Source: CAVQBP01 sp963782475 (GTDB lineage Bacteria; Bacteroidota; Ignavibacteria; Ignavibacteriales; Ignavibacteriaceae). From it: a stretch of DNA of 64,000 nucleotides. Location of the stretch: assembly GCA_963782475.1 (NCBI GenBank), contig CAWAJW010000015.1, forward strand, positions 1,364,001 to 1,428,000, in the 5' to 3' direction. The position numbers were made by a program, and so were the translations under genes. Shown one piece after another: positions 1 to 8,034 of this stretch. Numbering within the stretch: the stretch's first letter is position 1; each line of letters opens with the position of its first letter. The notes beneath the pieces are model-generated. The model was not told the DNA's origin, did not search any database, and worked only from the letters and a program-made list of their open reading frames with translations.

Positions 1-276
1 ATGACTTTGGCAAGCGCCGGCGAAAATCCTAATGTATTAATACACAACATAGCGTCTGCTTTTATTGCAACATTATGGGGTATTGTCAGCGCAAACATTT
101 TATGGTTTCCAATAGGTGATAAATTAAAAAAATGTCATTCGGAAGAAAAATATATGATGGAGATTTCACTGGAAGGGATACTGGCATTGCAGAACGGGGA
201 AGTGCCGTCGATAATAAAAGCAAGATTAATAAGCATGCTTCCCCAAAAAGAACAAAGAAAACTTCTTTATTCTTAG
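1..276 (+). CDS. motA: Flagellar motor stator protein MotA, C-terminal part (cut by window start)
   Basis: MotA subunits form the ion-conducting stator of the flagellar motor in the inner membrane. Only the last 91 residues are inside the window. They hold the final transmembrane helix (around residues 12-38, ATLWGIVSANILWFP) and the cytoplasmic tail with the family pattern EGILALQNGE followed by PSIIKARLISMLP. The codon at base 1 happens to be ATG but the gene certainly began further left. The 3' end overlaps the motB start by about 145 bases, which is unusual. This is the first of two motA genes here. Confidence 0.85.
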   Translation: MTLASAGENPNVLIHNIASAFIATLWGIVSANILWFPIGDKLKKCHSEEKYMMEISLEGILALQNGEVPSIIKARLISMLPQKEQRKLLYS

Positions 277-950
277 CAGGTTCCAGTAAGCCCTTTGAGA
301 ATGATCCTGAAAAAGATCGCTATCTGATTACTTATGCAGATGTTATAACCTTGCTCCTCGGCTTGTTTATTATACTTTATGCAGTTTCAACTATCGATAC
401 GCAAAAGTATGAAAAAATAAAATCGGCTTTTGAAAGTTCCTTTACCGGCGGTAAAGTAATAGGAATAAAAAAGACATCAGGTGAGTTGATTGTTACTCCG
501 GTTGATAATTTGAGAGATCATTTAAAGCAGCTCATTATAGACAATGATTACAATAAAGTAATTAAGCTGGAAGAAAATGAACATGGAATAATAATACACA
601 TTTTGGATGAAATTTTATTCCCTTCCGGAAGTGCGGATCTGAATACAAATTCCCTTGAAATGCTTAATAAGATTGCATCAATACTTAACCAGATCCCTAA
701 TGATATCAGGATTGAAGGACATACCGATAATGTGCCGATCCATACTTCAAGCTTTCCTTCAAACTGGCATTTATCGGTAATGAGAGCTTTGAATACAGCT
801 TACTATTTAATTAATAATGAAAATTTAAAAGCTGGAAGAGTTTCCATTGTGGGCAATTCCGAATATAAACCGATAGATTCCAATGGAACGGCTTCGGGAA
901 GAGCCCAGAACAGAAGAGTTGATATTGTAATAGTTAGAGAAGAAAAATGA
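132..950 (+). CDS. motB: Flagellar motor stator protein MotB (first copy)
   Basis: MotB anchors the stator to peptidoglycan and carries the proton-binding Asp. Around residues 64-85 there is one membrane helix in the classical context YLITYADVITLLLGLFIILY; the Asp of YAD is the ion-binding residue. The C-terminal half (about 150-270) is an OmpA/MotB peptidoglycan-binding domain with IEGHTDNVPI and the tail RAQNRRVDIVI. The helix style resembles Bacillus MotB rather than PomB. No in-frame ATG, GTG or TTG lies between base 132 and the helix; AGGTGAT at 114-120 precedes the ATG, so the deep overlap with motA may be real. The end overlaps fliW (ATGA). Confidence 0.88.
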   Translation: MSFGRKIYDGDFTGRDTGIAERGSAVDNKSKINKHASPKRTKKTSLFLAGSSKPFENDPEKDRYLITYADVITLLLGLFIILYAVSTIDTQKYEKIKSAFESSFTGGKVIGIKKTSGELIVTPVDNLRDHLKQLIIDNDYNKVIKLEENEHGIIIHILDEILFPSGSADLNTNSLEMLNKIASILNQIPNDIRIEGHTDNVPIHTSSFPSNWHLSVMRALNTAYYLINNENLKAGRVSIVGNSEYKPIDSNGTASGRAQNRRVDIVIVREEK

Positions 951-1327
951 AAATAAAAACACATCAATTTGGTGAAATTGAATTTGAAAAGGGGCATATA
1001 GTTAATTTCTCTTCGGGTCTGATCGGTTTTGAGAACCTGAAAGAATATTTATTAATAAAGACTGAAGATGAACTTTTTTATTGGCTGAACTCTATTGAAA
1101 AACCTGATATCTGTTTCCCTATGGTCGGAATCAGAGTAATTGATGAAGACTTTCCTATGGAAAAAAGTTTCGAAGCTTTCGGGATAGTTACATTGAATAG
1201 AGACCCTTTAAAAATTACAATTAATTTAAAATCGCCTGTTTACTTAAATCAAGATGAAAAGATCGGCTATCAGAAAATTTTGAGCGATAGTAAATACGCC
1301 GTAAATTACAATCTATTTAAGCCATAG
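947..1327 (+). CDS. fliW: Flagellar assembly factor FliW
   Basis: FliW binds flagellin and also binds CsrA to relieve its translational repression, coupling flagellin levels to synthesis. The 126-residue protein has the family signatures FGEIEFEKGHIVNFSSGLIGFE at the N-terminus (shown in part: GLIGFENLKEY), WLNSIEKPDICFPM in the middle and LKSPVYLN near the C-terminus. Length is close to the usual 130-150. Its ATG overlaps the motB stop by four bases (ATGA) and csrA follows 18 bases downstream, the standard fliW-csrA pairing, so the three are probably cotranscribed. Confidence 0.92.
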   Translation: MKIKTHQFGEIEFEKGHIVNFSSGLIGFENLKEYLLIKTEDELFYWLNSIEKPDICFPMVGIRVIDEDFPMEKSFEAFGIVTLNRDPLKITINLKSPVYLNQDEKIGYQKILSDSKYAVNYNLFKP

Positions 1328-1345
1328 ATTGAAAAGGCATTATAA

Positions 1346-1618
1346 ATGTTAATCTTAACTCGAAAAATTAATGAAGAGATAATTATAAATTCTGACATAA
1401 GGATAAAGATCTTATCTATATCTGAAAACCAAATCAAAATAGGCATTACGGCTCCTGAAAATATGGAAATATTAAGAGGCGAAATCTTTGAAAGGGTTAA
1501 ACAGATTGCAATAAGCCTGCCTACGGGGAAAGTAAATGTTGATAAGCAAATAGAAGAAATTCAGGATTTATCAAAACTTAAGGTAAACAAAATATCAAAA
1601 CAAAATGATGTCAAATAA
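1346..1618 (+). CDS. csrA: Carbon storage/translational regulator CsrA
   Basis: CsrA is a small homodimeric RNA-binding protein that blocks ribosome binding sites with GGA motifs. The first 60 residues match the family well: MLILTRKINEEIII at the start, IKILSISENQIKIGITAP in the middle and the RGEIFERV helix. Residues 61-90 form a Lys/Asn-rich tail beyond the usual 55-75 residue length, ending KLKVNKISKQNDVK. It sits directly after its antagonist fliW and overlaps the next response regulator by 14 bases, so it is most likely part of a flagellar operon. Confidence 0.92.
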   Translation: MLILTRKINEEIIINSDIRIKILSISENQIKIGITAPENMEILRGEIFERVKQIAISLPTGKVNVDKQIEEIQDLSKLKVNKISKQNDVK

Positions 1619-2321
1619 AAAAGTTACTATCCTTGTTGTTGATGATTCCGATTTAATCAGGCATACATTAACAAAATTTTTTGATGATTATATTGTTGAA
1701 GTTGTCGGCTGTTTGGATGGTTTGGAAGGAATTCAAAAAGCGCTCCAATATATGCCTGATTTGATTTTTCTTGATCTTTTGATGCCTAATCTTGACGGTG
1801 TTAAGATGTTAAAGGTAATAAAAGTTATAGATGCTTTAAAGAATATCCCGGTTATTGTAATTAGCGCGAATACAAGTAAAGCTAACGTTCTACTTGCAAT
1901 GGAATCAGGTGCAGATAAAGTTATACCGAAGCCGCTTCAAAAAGAAGTTATAATAAATAGTGTTGGGGAAATTCTAGGGAATGATTTTTTAAAAAATTCA
2001 AAAAAAATAAACTTAACTGATCAAGAAAATAAGGAGATACTAAATCATCTCAGCAGAATTTTCCTTGATCATTATCCTGTTAAAAAAAGAAAAATAGAAA
2101 AGGCACTTGAAACGAAAAATAAGGACTTATTAGCAGATCTCATTCATGAGATGAAAGGAGCGGGAGGCACCATAGGCTATCCTATAATCAGTATTATTTG
2201 TAATGATATTGAAAAAGTACTTGAAATCCCGGTTACAGATTGGAATTATATTAAAATAAAATGTGATCAGATTTTTTCAATAGCCGGTAAAATTGAATCC
2301 TCGAAATCAGTGCTGGAATAA
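1605..2321 (+). CDS. Response regulator with C-terminal Hpt domain
   Basis: The protein joins a receiver domain (residues 1-125; acidic pair in VVDDSD, phospho-acceptor Asp in LIFLDLLMPNLDG, conserved Lys in VIPKPLQ) to a histidine phosphotransfer domain (about 145-235) with the phospho-His motif LIHEMKGAGGTIGYP. Such proteins relay phosphate between kinases and final regulators. There is no DNA-binding output domain. It overlaps csrA by 14 bases and precedes a second motAB pair, so a motility or chemotaxis role is likely. Its partner kinase cannot be identified. ATG codons at 1605 and 1608 are both possible starts. Confidence 0.85.
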   Translation: MMSNKKVTILVVDDSDLIRHTLTKFFDDYIVEVVGCLDGLEGIQKALQYMPDLIFLDLLMPNLDGVKMLKVIKVIDALKNIPVIVISANTSKANVLLAMESGADKVIPKPLQKEVIINSVGEILGNDFLKNSKKINLTDQENKEILNHLSRIFLDHYPVKKRKIEKALETKNKDLLADLIHEMKGAGGTIGYPIISIICNDIEKVLEIPVTDWNYIKIKCDQIFSIAGKIESSKSVLE

Positions 2322-2401
2322 TAAACATCCGGATTAAATTACTTTCAACCTCCTGTTTTAAGAATATTAACTTTTAAAACAATTAAATAATAGAAAAAAA
2401 T

Positions 2402-3259
2402 ATGTTTGTAATAATTGGAATTGCAGTTGTAATAATATCGATTGTAACAGGTTTTTTAATTGCCGGCGGCAACCTGATTCTGATGCTTCAGTGGGCCGAA
2501 TTTATTGTAATTGGGGGGGCTGCAGTCGGAAGCTTACTAATATCTGCTCCACTTTCTCTATTGAAGAAAATATTTGCAGAATTACCTAATGTAATAAAAG
2601 GAAATCATTATACTAAAAAAGACTATATGGAATTACTTAAATCGTTTAATGATTTATTCCTGGTTGCGCAGAGGGACGGCTTGCTGTCAATAGAAAAACA
2701 TGTCGAAAATCCTGAGGAAAGTGAAATCCTTTCACAAAATAAAAAATTTATAAGCAACCGGTTTGTCAGAGATTTCTTTTGTGATACGATGAAAGTGATG
2801 CTTACCGGCGGAGTTCCTCCGCACGAACTTGAAGGTTTAATCGATACGGAGATCGAAACCTATGAAATCGAATCGAAACCGATTTCTGCAACTATATCAA
2901 AAGTAGGAGATTCATTGCCCGGTTTGGGAATTGTCGCTGCAGTCCTTGGTATTATTATTACTATGGGTTCAATTGATAAAGGAGCAGAGGTTGTAGGAGA
3001 GCATGTGGCGGCAGCTTTAGTCGGTACATTTTTGGGCGTTCTGATGGCTTATGGATTTGTCAATCCACTGGCTTCAAGTGTTGAGCATAGTTTAGAAAAT
3101 AAAGTGCGTTTCTTAACTACTATTAAAAGCTGTATTGTTGCATATGCAAAGGGTAATCCTCCAATCGTTGCAGTTGAAATAGCACGGCGTACCATCTTTT
3201 CTGATGAACGGCCTACCTTTTCAGAGCTGGAAAATTTTGTAAGAGGGAAGAGTGCTTAA
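2402..3259 (+). CDS. motA: Flagellar motor stator protein MotA (second copy)
   Basis: A complete 285-residue MotA of the proteobacterial proton-type group. Helices are visible at about residues 1-22, 32-50, 168-190 and 200-222. The family signatures are IVIGGAAVGSLLI near the N-terminus, the long cytoplasmic loop, and PGLGIVAAVLGIIITMGSI followed by HVAAALVGTFLGVLMAYGF, with the conserved prolines of the motor interface region. A stretch of 80 bases without clear ribosome binding site separates it from the preceding regulator, so it may have its own promoter. It overlaps the second motB by eight bases. Confidence 0.93.
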   Translation: MFVIIGIAVVIISIVTGFLIAGGNLILMLQWAEFIVIGGAAVGSLLISAPLSLLKKIFAELPNVIKGNHYTKKDYMELLKSFNDLFLVAQRDGLLSIEKHVENPEESEILSQNKKFISNRFVRDFFCDTMKVMLTGGVPPHELEGLIDTEIETYEIESKPISATISKVGDSLPGLGIVAAVLGIIITMGSIDKGAEVVGEHVAAALVGTFLGVLMAYGFVNPLASSVEHSLENKVRFLTTIKSCIVAYAKGNPPIVAVEIARRTIFSDERPTFSELENFVRGKSA

Positions 3260-4016
3260 CACCGAAGGCAACCCGATAATAATAAAAAAGAAAAAAGGAC
3301 ACGGTCATGGCGGTCACGGCGGAGCCTGGAAAGTTGCTTATGCCGACTTTGTTACTGCAATGATGGCTCTTTTTATCGTGCTGTGGATATTGGGTCAGGA
3401 TCAATCTGTTAAGGAGACAGTTGCACATTATTTCAGAGATCCGATTGGATTTTCAGATAAAGGGAAAAGTGTTTTACAGGGGAATAGTTCGCAGCTTTTT
3501 AATATCGATCTTAAAAAATCGATAGAACAAAGGGAGACAGAAAAGCAGGAACTAAAAAAAATGGGTGATAAAATTTTGAATGAACTTTCCGAAGATCCTG
3601 AGTATATTAATATAGTAAATCAAATTAAAATAGAAATTGTTGATGAAGGTTTAAGGATAGAGATCTTGGATTCGGCAAACGATGTATTTTTTGAGATTGG
3701 TAATGCCAAATTAAAGCCGGCTATGGTTAATCTGCTGCAAAAAATTGGAGATCAGCTGGCAAAGCTTCCCAATAAAATCGTTATTGAAGGACATACTGAC
3801 GCACGTCCTTATCATGGAAATAATATCGGCTATACCAATTTCGAGCTGAGCGCCGACAGGGCTAACGCAGCCAGAGGAGCACTGGCTGGCAGCAAATTAA
3901 ACCCTGAACAAATTGAAGAAATCAGAGGGTACGCCGATAGAAGGTTAAGAGATGTAAAAGATCCCTATAATCTTGTAAACAGGCGGATTAGCATTATAGT
4001 TAAGTATCTAAATTAA
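3252..4016 (+). CDS. motB: Flagellar motor stator protein MotB (second copy)
   Basis: Starts at GTG with AAGAGGGAAG just upstream, overlapping motA. The short N-terminus is a Lys/His/Gly-rich stretch (KKKKGHGHGGHGG) followed by the single membrane helix in the context WKVAYADFVTAMMALFIVLW; Asp in YAD is the ion-binding residue. The C-terminal OmpA-like domain carries IEGHTDARPY and ends in VNRRISIIV. This WKVAYADFVTAMMA type differs clearly from the first MotB, so the cell probably has two distinct stators working on one motor. Confidence 0.93.
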   Translation: MLNTEGNPIIIKKKKGHGHGGHGGAWKVAYADFVTAMMALFIVLWILGQDQSVKETVAHYFRDPIGFSDKGKSVLQGNSSQLFNIDLKKSIEQRETEKQELKKMGDKILNELSEDPEYINIVNQIKIEIVDEGLRIEILDSANDVFFEIGNAKLKPAMVNLLQKIGDQLAKLPNKIVIEGHTDARPYHGNNIGYTNFELSADRANAARGALAGSKLNPEQIEEIRGYADRRLRDVKDPYNLVNRRISIIVKYLN

Positions 4017-4020
4017 AAAA

Positions 4021-4413
4021 GTGAACAATATTATTGTTGTTGAAGATGATCCTTTTTCCCAGGAATTCTATAAATACCTTTTAAAGAGAGAAGGTTATAT
4101 GCCTTTAATTATTGAAGAAGGTGATTTACTATTTGAGCAGTTGAAGAAAGGATCTATTTCTCTAATAATTATGGATATAAATTTAAAGAATACTTATCTT
4201 AACAATGAAAAAGTAGATGGTATAATTTTATCGAGAATGGTTAAAGAAAGTTTTGTCTATTCAAAAATCCCTGTGCTGCTTGTTACTGCATATTCTTTAG
4301 CAACGGATGGACCGGGTTTTTTTAAGCAGAGTCTTGCCGAAGATTATATTACCAAACCGATTCTGGATTATAATCTCTTATTGGAAAAAATAAAAAATTT
4401 AGTTGAAGGTTAA
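4021..4413 (+). CDS. Single-domain response regulator
   Basis: A 130-residue receiver domain with no output domain. It starts at GTG four bases after motB. Residues that show the fold are the acidic pair VVEDDPFSQE, the phospho-Asp in LIIMDINLK, the Thr of VTAYS and the Lys of ITKPI. The loop after the phospho-Asp is longer than usual (NTYLNNEKVDG). Position between stator genes and another regulator suggests a CheY-like or relay role in motility, but this is inference. Confidence 0.82.
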   Translation: MNNIIVVEDDPFSQEFYKYLLKREGYMPLIIEEGDLLFEQLKKGSISLIIMDINLKNTYLNNEKVDGIILSRMVKESFVYSKIPVLLVTAYSLATDGPGFFKQSLAEDYITKPILDYNLLLEKIKNLVEG

Positions 4414-5073
4414 ATGTCAAAAGATCAAATTTTAGTTGTAGAAGATGAAAAAGATACAAGATATATACTTGATAAGCTTTTAACAAAAAATAATTATGAT
4501 GTTGTAACTTCAATAAATGGCCAGGAAGCCATTGAATTATTAAAGCAGCATAAACCCAAAGTTATTATTGCCGACTGGACTATGCCGGTTATGGACGGGA
4601 TAGAATTGTGTAAAATTTTAAAAGGTGATGAAACAAATAAGCTTATATACTTTATTATTCTAACTGCAAGAGCTTCATTAAAAGACAGGGTAATCGGGCT
4701 GGATGTCGGCGCAGATGATTTTCTTGTAAAACCGGTTGATAACCAGGAATTATTAGCCAGAATACGATCTGGCATCAGGATTCATAACCTGCAAAATGAA
4801 TTAAGAAGTATCGAACATAATAAGGCCATTATAGAAATGGCTTGTACTATTGGGCATAAGATTAATAATCCTTTGAGCAGTCTTTTAATGTCTATTAAAA
4901 ACATTGAAGATGAGTTGAATGCCATAGAAAAAGAGAAATTTATTGATGATTTTAATATTACACATCAATCCATTGAGAAAATCAAATCTTTGGTAAATGA
5001 TTTAACACACCTGCAGAACCCTGATTTAATTGAGTATACACCTGACCAAAAAATGGTAAAATTAGGCAAGTAA
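4414..5073 (+). CDS. Receiver domain fused to a histidine-kinase-type dimerisation (DHp) helix pair, no ATPase domain
   Basis: The first 120 residues are a canonical receiver: LVVEDEKDTR, phospho-Asp in VIIADWTMPVMDG, Thr in LTARAS, Lys in LVKPVD. Residues 125-215 hold a HisKA-like helical hairpin with an H-box, MACTIGHKINNPLSSLLMSI, the helix that normally carries the phosphorylated His. The protein stops before any HATPase (N, G1, G2 boxes), so it cannot autophosphorylate. It may act as a dimerising receiver or a phosphotransferase. ATG immediately follows the previous stop codon, so translational coupling is likely. Confidence 0.8.
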   Translation: MSKDQILVVEDEKDTRYILDKLLTKNNYDVVTSINGQEAIELLKQHKPKVIIADWTMPVMDGIELCKILKGDETNKLIYFIILTARASLKDRVIGLDVGADDFLVKPVDNQELLARIRSGIRIHNLQNELRSIEHNKAIIEMACTIGHKINNPLSSLLMSIKNIEDELNAIEKEKFIDDFNITHQSIEKIKSLVNDLTHLQNPDLIEYTPDQKMVKLGK

Positions 5074-5086
5074 TCCTAAAGTTATT

Positions 5087-5115
5087 CTCCCTTTTTTCGA
5101 TTATAATCAAGGGAG
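5087..5115 (+). promoter_or_regulatory. Hairpin that can hide the ribosome binding site of the next gene
   Basis: CTCCCTT at 5087-5093 is perfectly complementary to AAGGGAG at 5109-5115, with a 15-base loop. AAGGGAG is the ribosome binding site of the ATG at 5122. In a transcript coming from upstream the stem would cover it. The T-run lies inside the left arm, so it is not a normal terminator. Confidence 0.45.
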
Positions 5116-5121
5116 TATACC

Positions 5122-5766
5122 ATGTTGGATAAAATTAAAGACATACAGTTAAATCTGAATGCTTCAAGAAATGATTACTATACTGGACAGTATAAAAGGA
5201 ATAACGGCACAAAAAAAGACTTTCAGTATAATGATTCATTAAAATGTTCCGAGGCTATTCAATATATTATGCAGAAAAAATGGCAAATTAAAGAGCTGTT
5301 TTTTTCTTCCGGAAAAAATCTGTCTATTACTTTTATAACTTCAGGGATTGAATTCCATACGATAATCGATACCGGGGAATTAAATTCATTATCAAAAATC
5401 AGTTATTCAATAAGTTCAGAAAAAGATATAAACGATGTTAAGAAAAAATTAACCGCATTCATTTCTATAGATATTACGGAAGAAAATTCAAATGATAAAA
5501 ATATTGAAAGTGAATTACCCGGAATTAAAATGCTGATTAAAAGATTATTCTCTCTTAATATTGAAAATGAACTTAATTCAAACGACAGCAGTGTACTTAA
5601 TAATCTATTTGATGATATAATTGAATTTATAAGTTTTGATATGTCTTATATTAATCATGGTCTTTTTGAATTTATTATGAAATTGACCGGTTCAAAAATC
5701 AATCTCCTTCCTAATGAAGATTATCCCCTGATTACATTGAATAAAATAATAGTAGTTAAAATTTAA
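5122..5766 (+). CDS. Hypothetical protein at the end of the motility block
   Basis: I do not recognise this 214-residue protein. It has no signal peptide or membrane helix, is rich in Ser, Asn, Lys and Ile, and looks soluble. Residues 1-35 are polar and probably flexible; residues 40-120 contain alternating beta-like stretches (LSITFITSGIEFHTII, ISYSISSEKDI) and residues 140-214 are helical. The start is supported by AAGGGAG six bases upstream. It follows the receiver-DHp gene after 48 bases on the same strand and may belong to the flagellar operon; it could be a regulator specific to this lineage. Confidence 0.65.
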   Translation: MLDKIKDIQLNLNASRNDYYTGQYKRNNGTKKDFQYNDSLKCSEAIQYIMQKKWQIKELFFSSGKNLSITFITSGIEFHTIIDTGELNSLSKISYSISSEKDINDVKKKLTAFISIDITEENSNDKNIESELPGIKMLIKRLFSLNIENELNSNDSSVLNNLFDDIIEFISFDMSYINHGLFEFIMKLTGSKINLLPNEDYPLITLNKIIVVKI

Positions 5767-5969
5767 TTCTTTTCATTCCTTTTACCGGCCTATATCAGCC
5801 AATCTTTTTATACGGTAACTTTAATTTTTATTTGCTAAGTTACATCATCAAATATTGCGGTTTAATAACCGGCACCCGTTTTTATCTCCTGCCAAAAGCA
5901 GGCTGATAAAATCAGGTTATTTATTTAACATAACTTTTTAAGTTTAATAAGAGAAAGGAAGGGGATTTC

Positions 5970-7310
5970 ATGTCAACCGAAATTCAAAATAAAAATGAAG
6001 CAGATCAATCCTCGGATGGAATCGATGAATCAAAATATTCTGTTCAAACACATTTAATTTACGGGAAGAATCATTCCAATAAATGGGATTATTCACATCA
6101 TGTTATTTCACCTCTTTCCAGTTCTGTAATTTTCAGATTGGATTCGGTTGAAAGAGGGGCAGAGGGTTTTGAAGAATTTGCTAATTCAAAGCAAATAAAT
6201 GGAAAGCTTAACCCTATTTATATCTATGACAGGTTGGGTGATCCGAACAAAGACTTGCTTGAAGAAAACCTGGCTTTTGTTGAGAAAGGAGAAGTTGCTG
6301 TTACTTTTGCAACAGGTATGGGCGCAATCTCGGGAATATTCGGCATTTTAACAGGTTCAGGTGATGAGATAGTCACTCATAAAACTTTATACGGATGTAC
6401 ATTCTCTTTGTTGAATAATTGGTATCCTAAGTATAATATAAAAAATACACCTGTCGATTTAACGAATCTTGAAAACTTAAAAAATGCTGTTACAGAAAAG
6501 ACAAAGGTTGTATACTTTGAATCACCTGCAAACCCGAACCTTGATATTATTGATATCGAAGAAGTAAAAAAAATAGTGAATGAATTTAATAAAAACCGCA
6601 CTGAAGAGAATAAAATCTACGTTGTCGTAGATAATACTTTCGCTACTCCATTTTGCCAAAGACCGATTGAGCACGGTTCGGATTTTACAGTGAATTCTTT
6701 AACCAAAGGAATTGGAGGATTCGGTACTGATATGGGCGGGGTTGTAATTGGTCCTAAAAAATTTCATGACTTATTGATGCTGTTCCGCAAAGATTTTGGT
6801 GCGGTTTTAAATACTAAAGCTGCCTGGACGATTTTAACTTATGGTTTACCTACACTTCATCTTAGAATTTCACAGCAGACATCAAGCGCCATCAAAATTG
6901 CCGAATTTTTAAATGCTAATCCTAAAGTTGAAATGGTAAATTACCCCGGTTTGAAAAGTTATAAATTCTACTCATTAGCAAAAAAACAAATGATTGATTT
7001 CAACGGTAATTTTGCACCAGGAAGTTTAATCTATTTTACTCTTAAAGGTAAAACAAATTTAGACTGCAAAGAGAACGGAAGAAGATTCATGAATTTTGCC
7101 GCAAAAAATGCTTATACAATGACTCTCGCAGTCAGTTTGGGCCACACAAGAACCTTAATCGAACACCCTGCTTCCATGACGCATTCAATGGTTCCGGCTG
7201 ATAAGTTAATTGAATATGGTATCGATCCCGGAGGAATAAGATTGGCTATCGGTCTGGAGAATATCGATGATATTTTATTTGATCTTGAAAAATGTTTGGA
7301 TATAATCTAG
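5970..7310 (+). CDS. Cys/Met metabolism PLP-dependent enzyme (methionine gamma-lyase / cystathionine gamma-synthase family)
   Basis: Fold-type I PLP enzyme acting on sulfur amino acids. Signatures: cofactor-stacking region ATGMGAISGIFGIL, VVDNTFATPFCQRP with the PLP-binding Asp, the Schiff-base Lys in VNSLTKGIGGFGTDMGG, and the substrate region SLGHTRTLIEHPASMTHS with DPGGIRLAIGLE near the C-terminus. At 446 residues it is about 45 longer than typical members because of a polar N-terminal extension (1-35) and an insertion near FEEFANSKQ. The ATG has the strong ribosome site AAGGAAGGGG. Lyase, gamma-synthase and O-acetylhomoserine sulfhydrylase activity cannot be told apart from sequence alone. 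It stands as a single gene. Confidence 0.88.
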   Translation: MSTEIQNKNEADQSSDGIDESKYSVQTHLIYGKNHSNKWDYSHHVISPLSSSVIFRLDSVERGAEGFEEFANSKQINGKLNPIYIYDRLGDPNKDLLEENLAFVEKGEVAVTFATGMGAISGIFGILTGSGDEIVTHKTLYGCTFSLLNNWYPKYNIKNTPVDLTNLENLKNAVTEKTKVVYFESPANPNLDIIDIEEVKKIVNEFNKNRTEENKIYVVVDNTFATPFCQRPIEHGSDFTVNSLTKGIGGFGTDMGGVVIGPKKFHDLLMLFRKDFGAVLNTKAAWTILTYGLPTLHLRISQQTSSAIKIAEFLNANPKVEMVNYPGLKSYKFYSLAKKQMIDFNGNFAPGSLIYFTLKGKTNLDCKENGRRFMNFAAKNAYTMTLAVSLGHTRTLIEHPASMTHSMVPADKLIEYGIDPGGIRLAIGLENIDDILFDLEKCLDII

Positions 7311-7322
7311 GAACCTTAAAAA

Positions 7323-7381
7323 TGCCTGGGAAAATCTAAGCAGCAAATAAGATTTTCGGAACTGTTTTATTTAACCAGGCA
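7323..7381 (+). terminator. Two-part hairpin after the PLP enzyme gene
   Basis: Outer arms TGCCTGG (7323-7329) and CCAGGCA (7375-7381) enclose inner arms AAAATCT (7331-7337) and AGATTTT (7350-7356). The element lies just after the PLP gene stop and just before the next gene, followed by AATTTTCTT. It could be a weak terminator or a leader structure of the next gene. Confidence 0.4.
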
Positions 7382-7404
7382 AATTTTCTTATAGCTTAGA
7401 AAGC

Positions 7405-8010
7405 ATGAAAAGATTTACTCCTGCTTATAGAAGCCTTAATTTTTTTATTTTGATTTATTTCTTATTCCCTGGCTTTTATATTTATTCTCAAATAAAGTCT
7501 TCCGGCGAGTTATCAGGATTTAGAGGAATCAAGTGGGGAAGCAGCACAGATAAAGTTAAAGCAGCTGAAAAAGAAACTTATCTGCAATCCTTCCATGGTT
7601 TTGGAATTGATGCTTTATCATATAATGGGAGCATCGCAGGTTTAAAAGCCAGAATAGATTACTCATTCAAGGGTAATAAATTGTTTGAAGGTACTTATAC
7701 TGTAAATCCCGAAGATGAAATTAAGATCGATTTCAATAAATTAGAAAGGTATTTAACCGCCGAATACGGAAAACCGGATTTCCGGGCGGGAAGATCAATC
7801 AATTCTGATTCTGTTTGGATAAGTGTTAATGATTATGGTAAATTCAGCGGACCGGAATTATTTTGGAAATTCGATAATGGTTTTATTGGACTTATAGCAT
7901 CAAAATTTGAAAGCGATATTACAATTACTGTTTTGTATTCTAATGATAAATCAATTGAAGATTACGGTAGTGATAGATTAATTTCAACGGACGAAACCGG
8001 GAATTTTTAA
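7405..8010 (+). CDS. Exported protein of unknown function
   Basis: A 201-residue protein with an N-terminal hydrophobic segment (about 11-30, FFILIYFLFPGFYIYSQ) that looks like a signal peptide, with likely cleavage near YSQ. The mature part begins with FRGIKWGSSTDKVKAAE, a pattern seen at the start of small periplasmic or outer-membrane-associated domains of unknown function in this phylum. The rest alternates beta-like stretches (ARIDYSFKGNKLFEGTYTV, PELFWKFDNGFIGLIAS). No catalytic motif is visible. It stands alone between a hairpin and a convergent gene. Confidence 0.7.
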   Translation: MKRFTPAYRSLNFFILIYFLFPGFYIYSQIKSSGELSGFRGIKWGSSTDKVKAAEKETYLQSFHGFGIDALSYNGSIAGLKARIDYSFKGNKLFEGTYTVNPEDEIKIDFNKLERYLTAEYGKPDFRAGRSINSDSVWISVNDYGKFSGPELFWKFDNGFIGLIASKFESDITITVLYSNDKSIEDYGSDRLISTDETGNF

Positions 8011-8034
8011 CATTTAAATATTATTTTATCCTTT

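Noticed and set aside
5087..5115. Hairpin as a Rho-independent terminator of the motility operon
   Set aside because: The T-run is inside the left arm and no T-tract follows the right arm on either strand.
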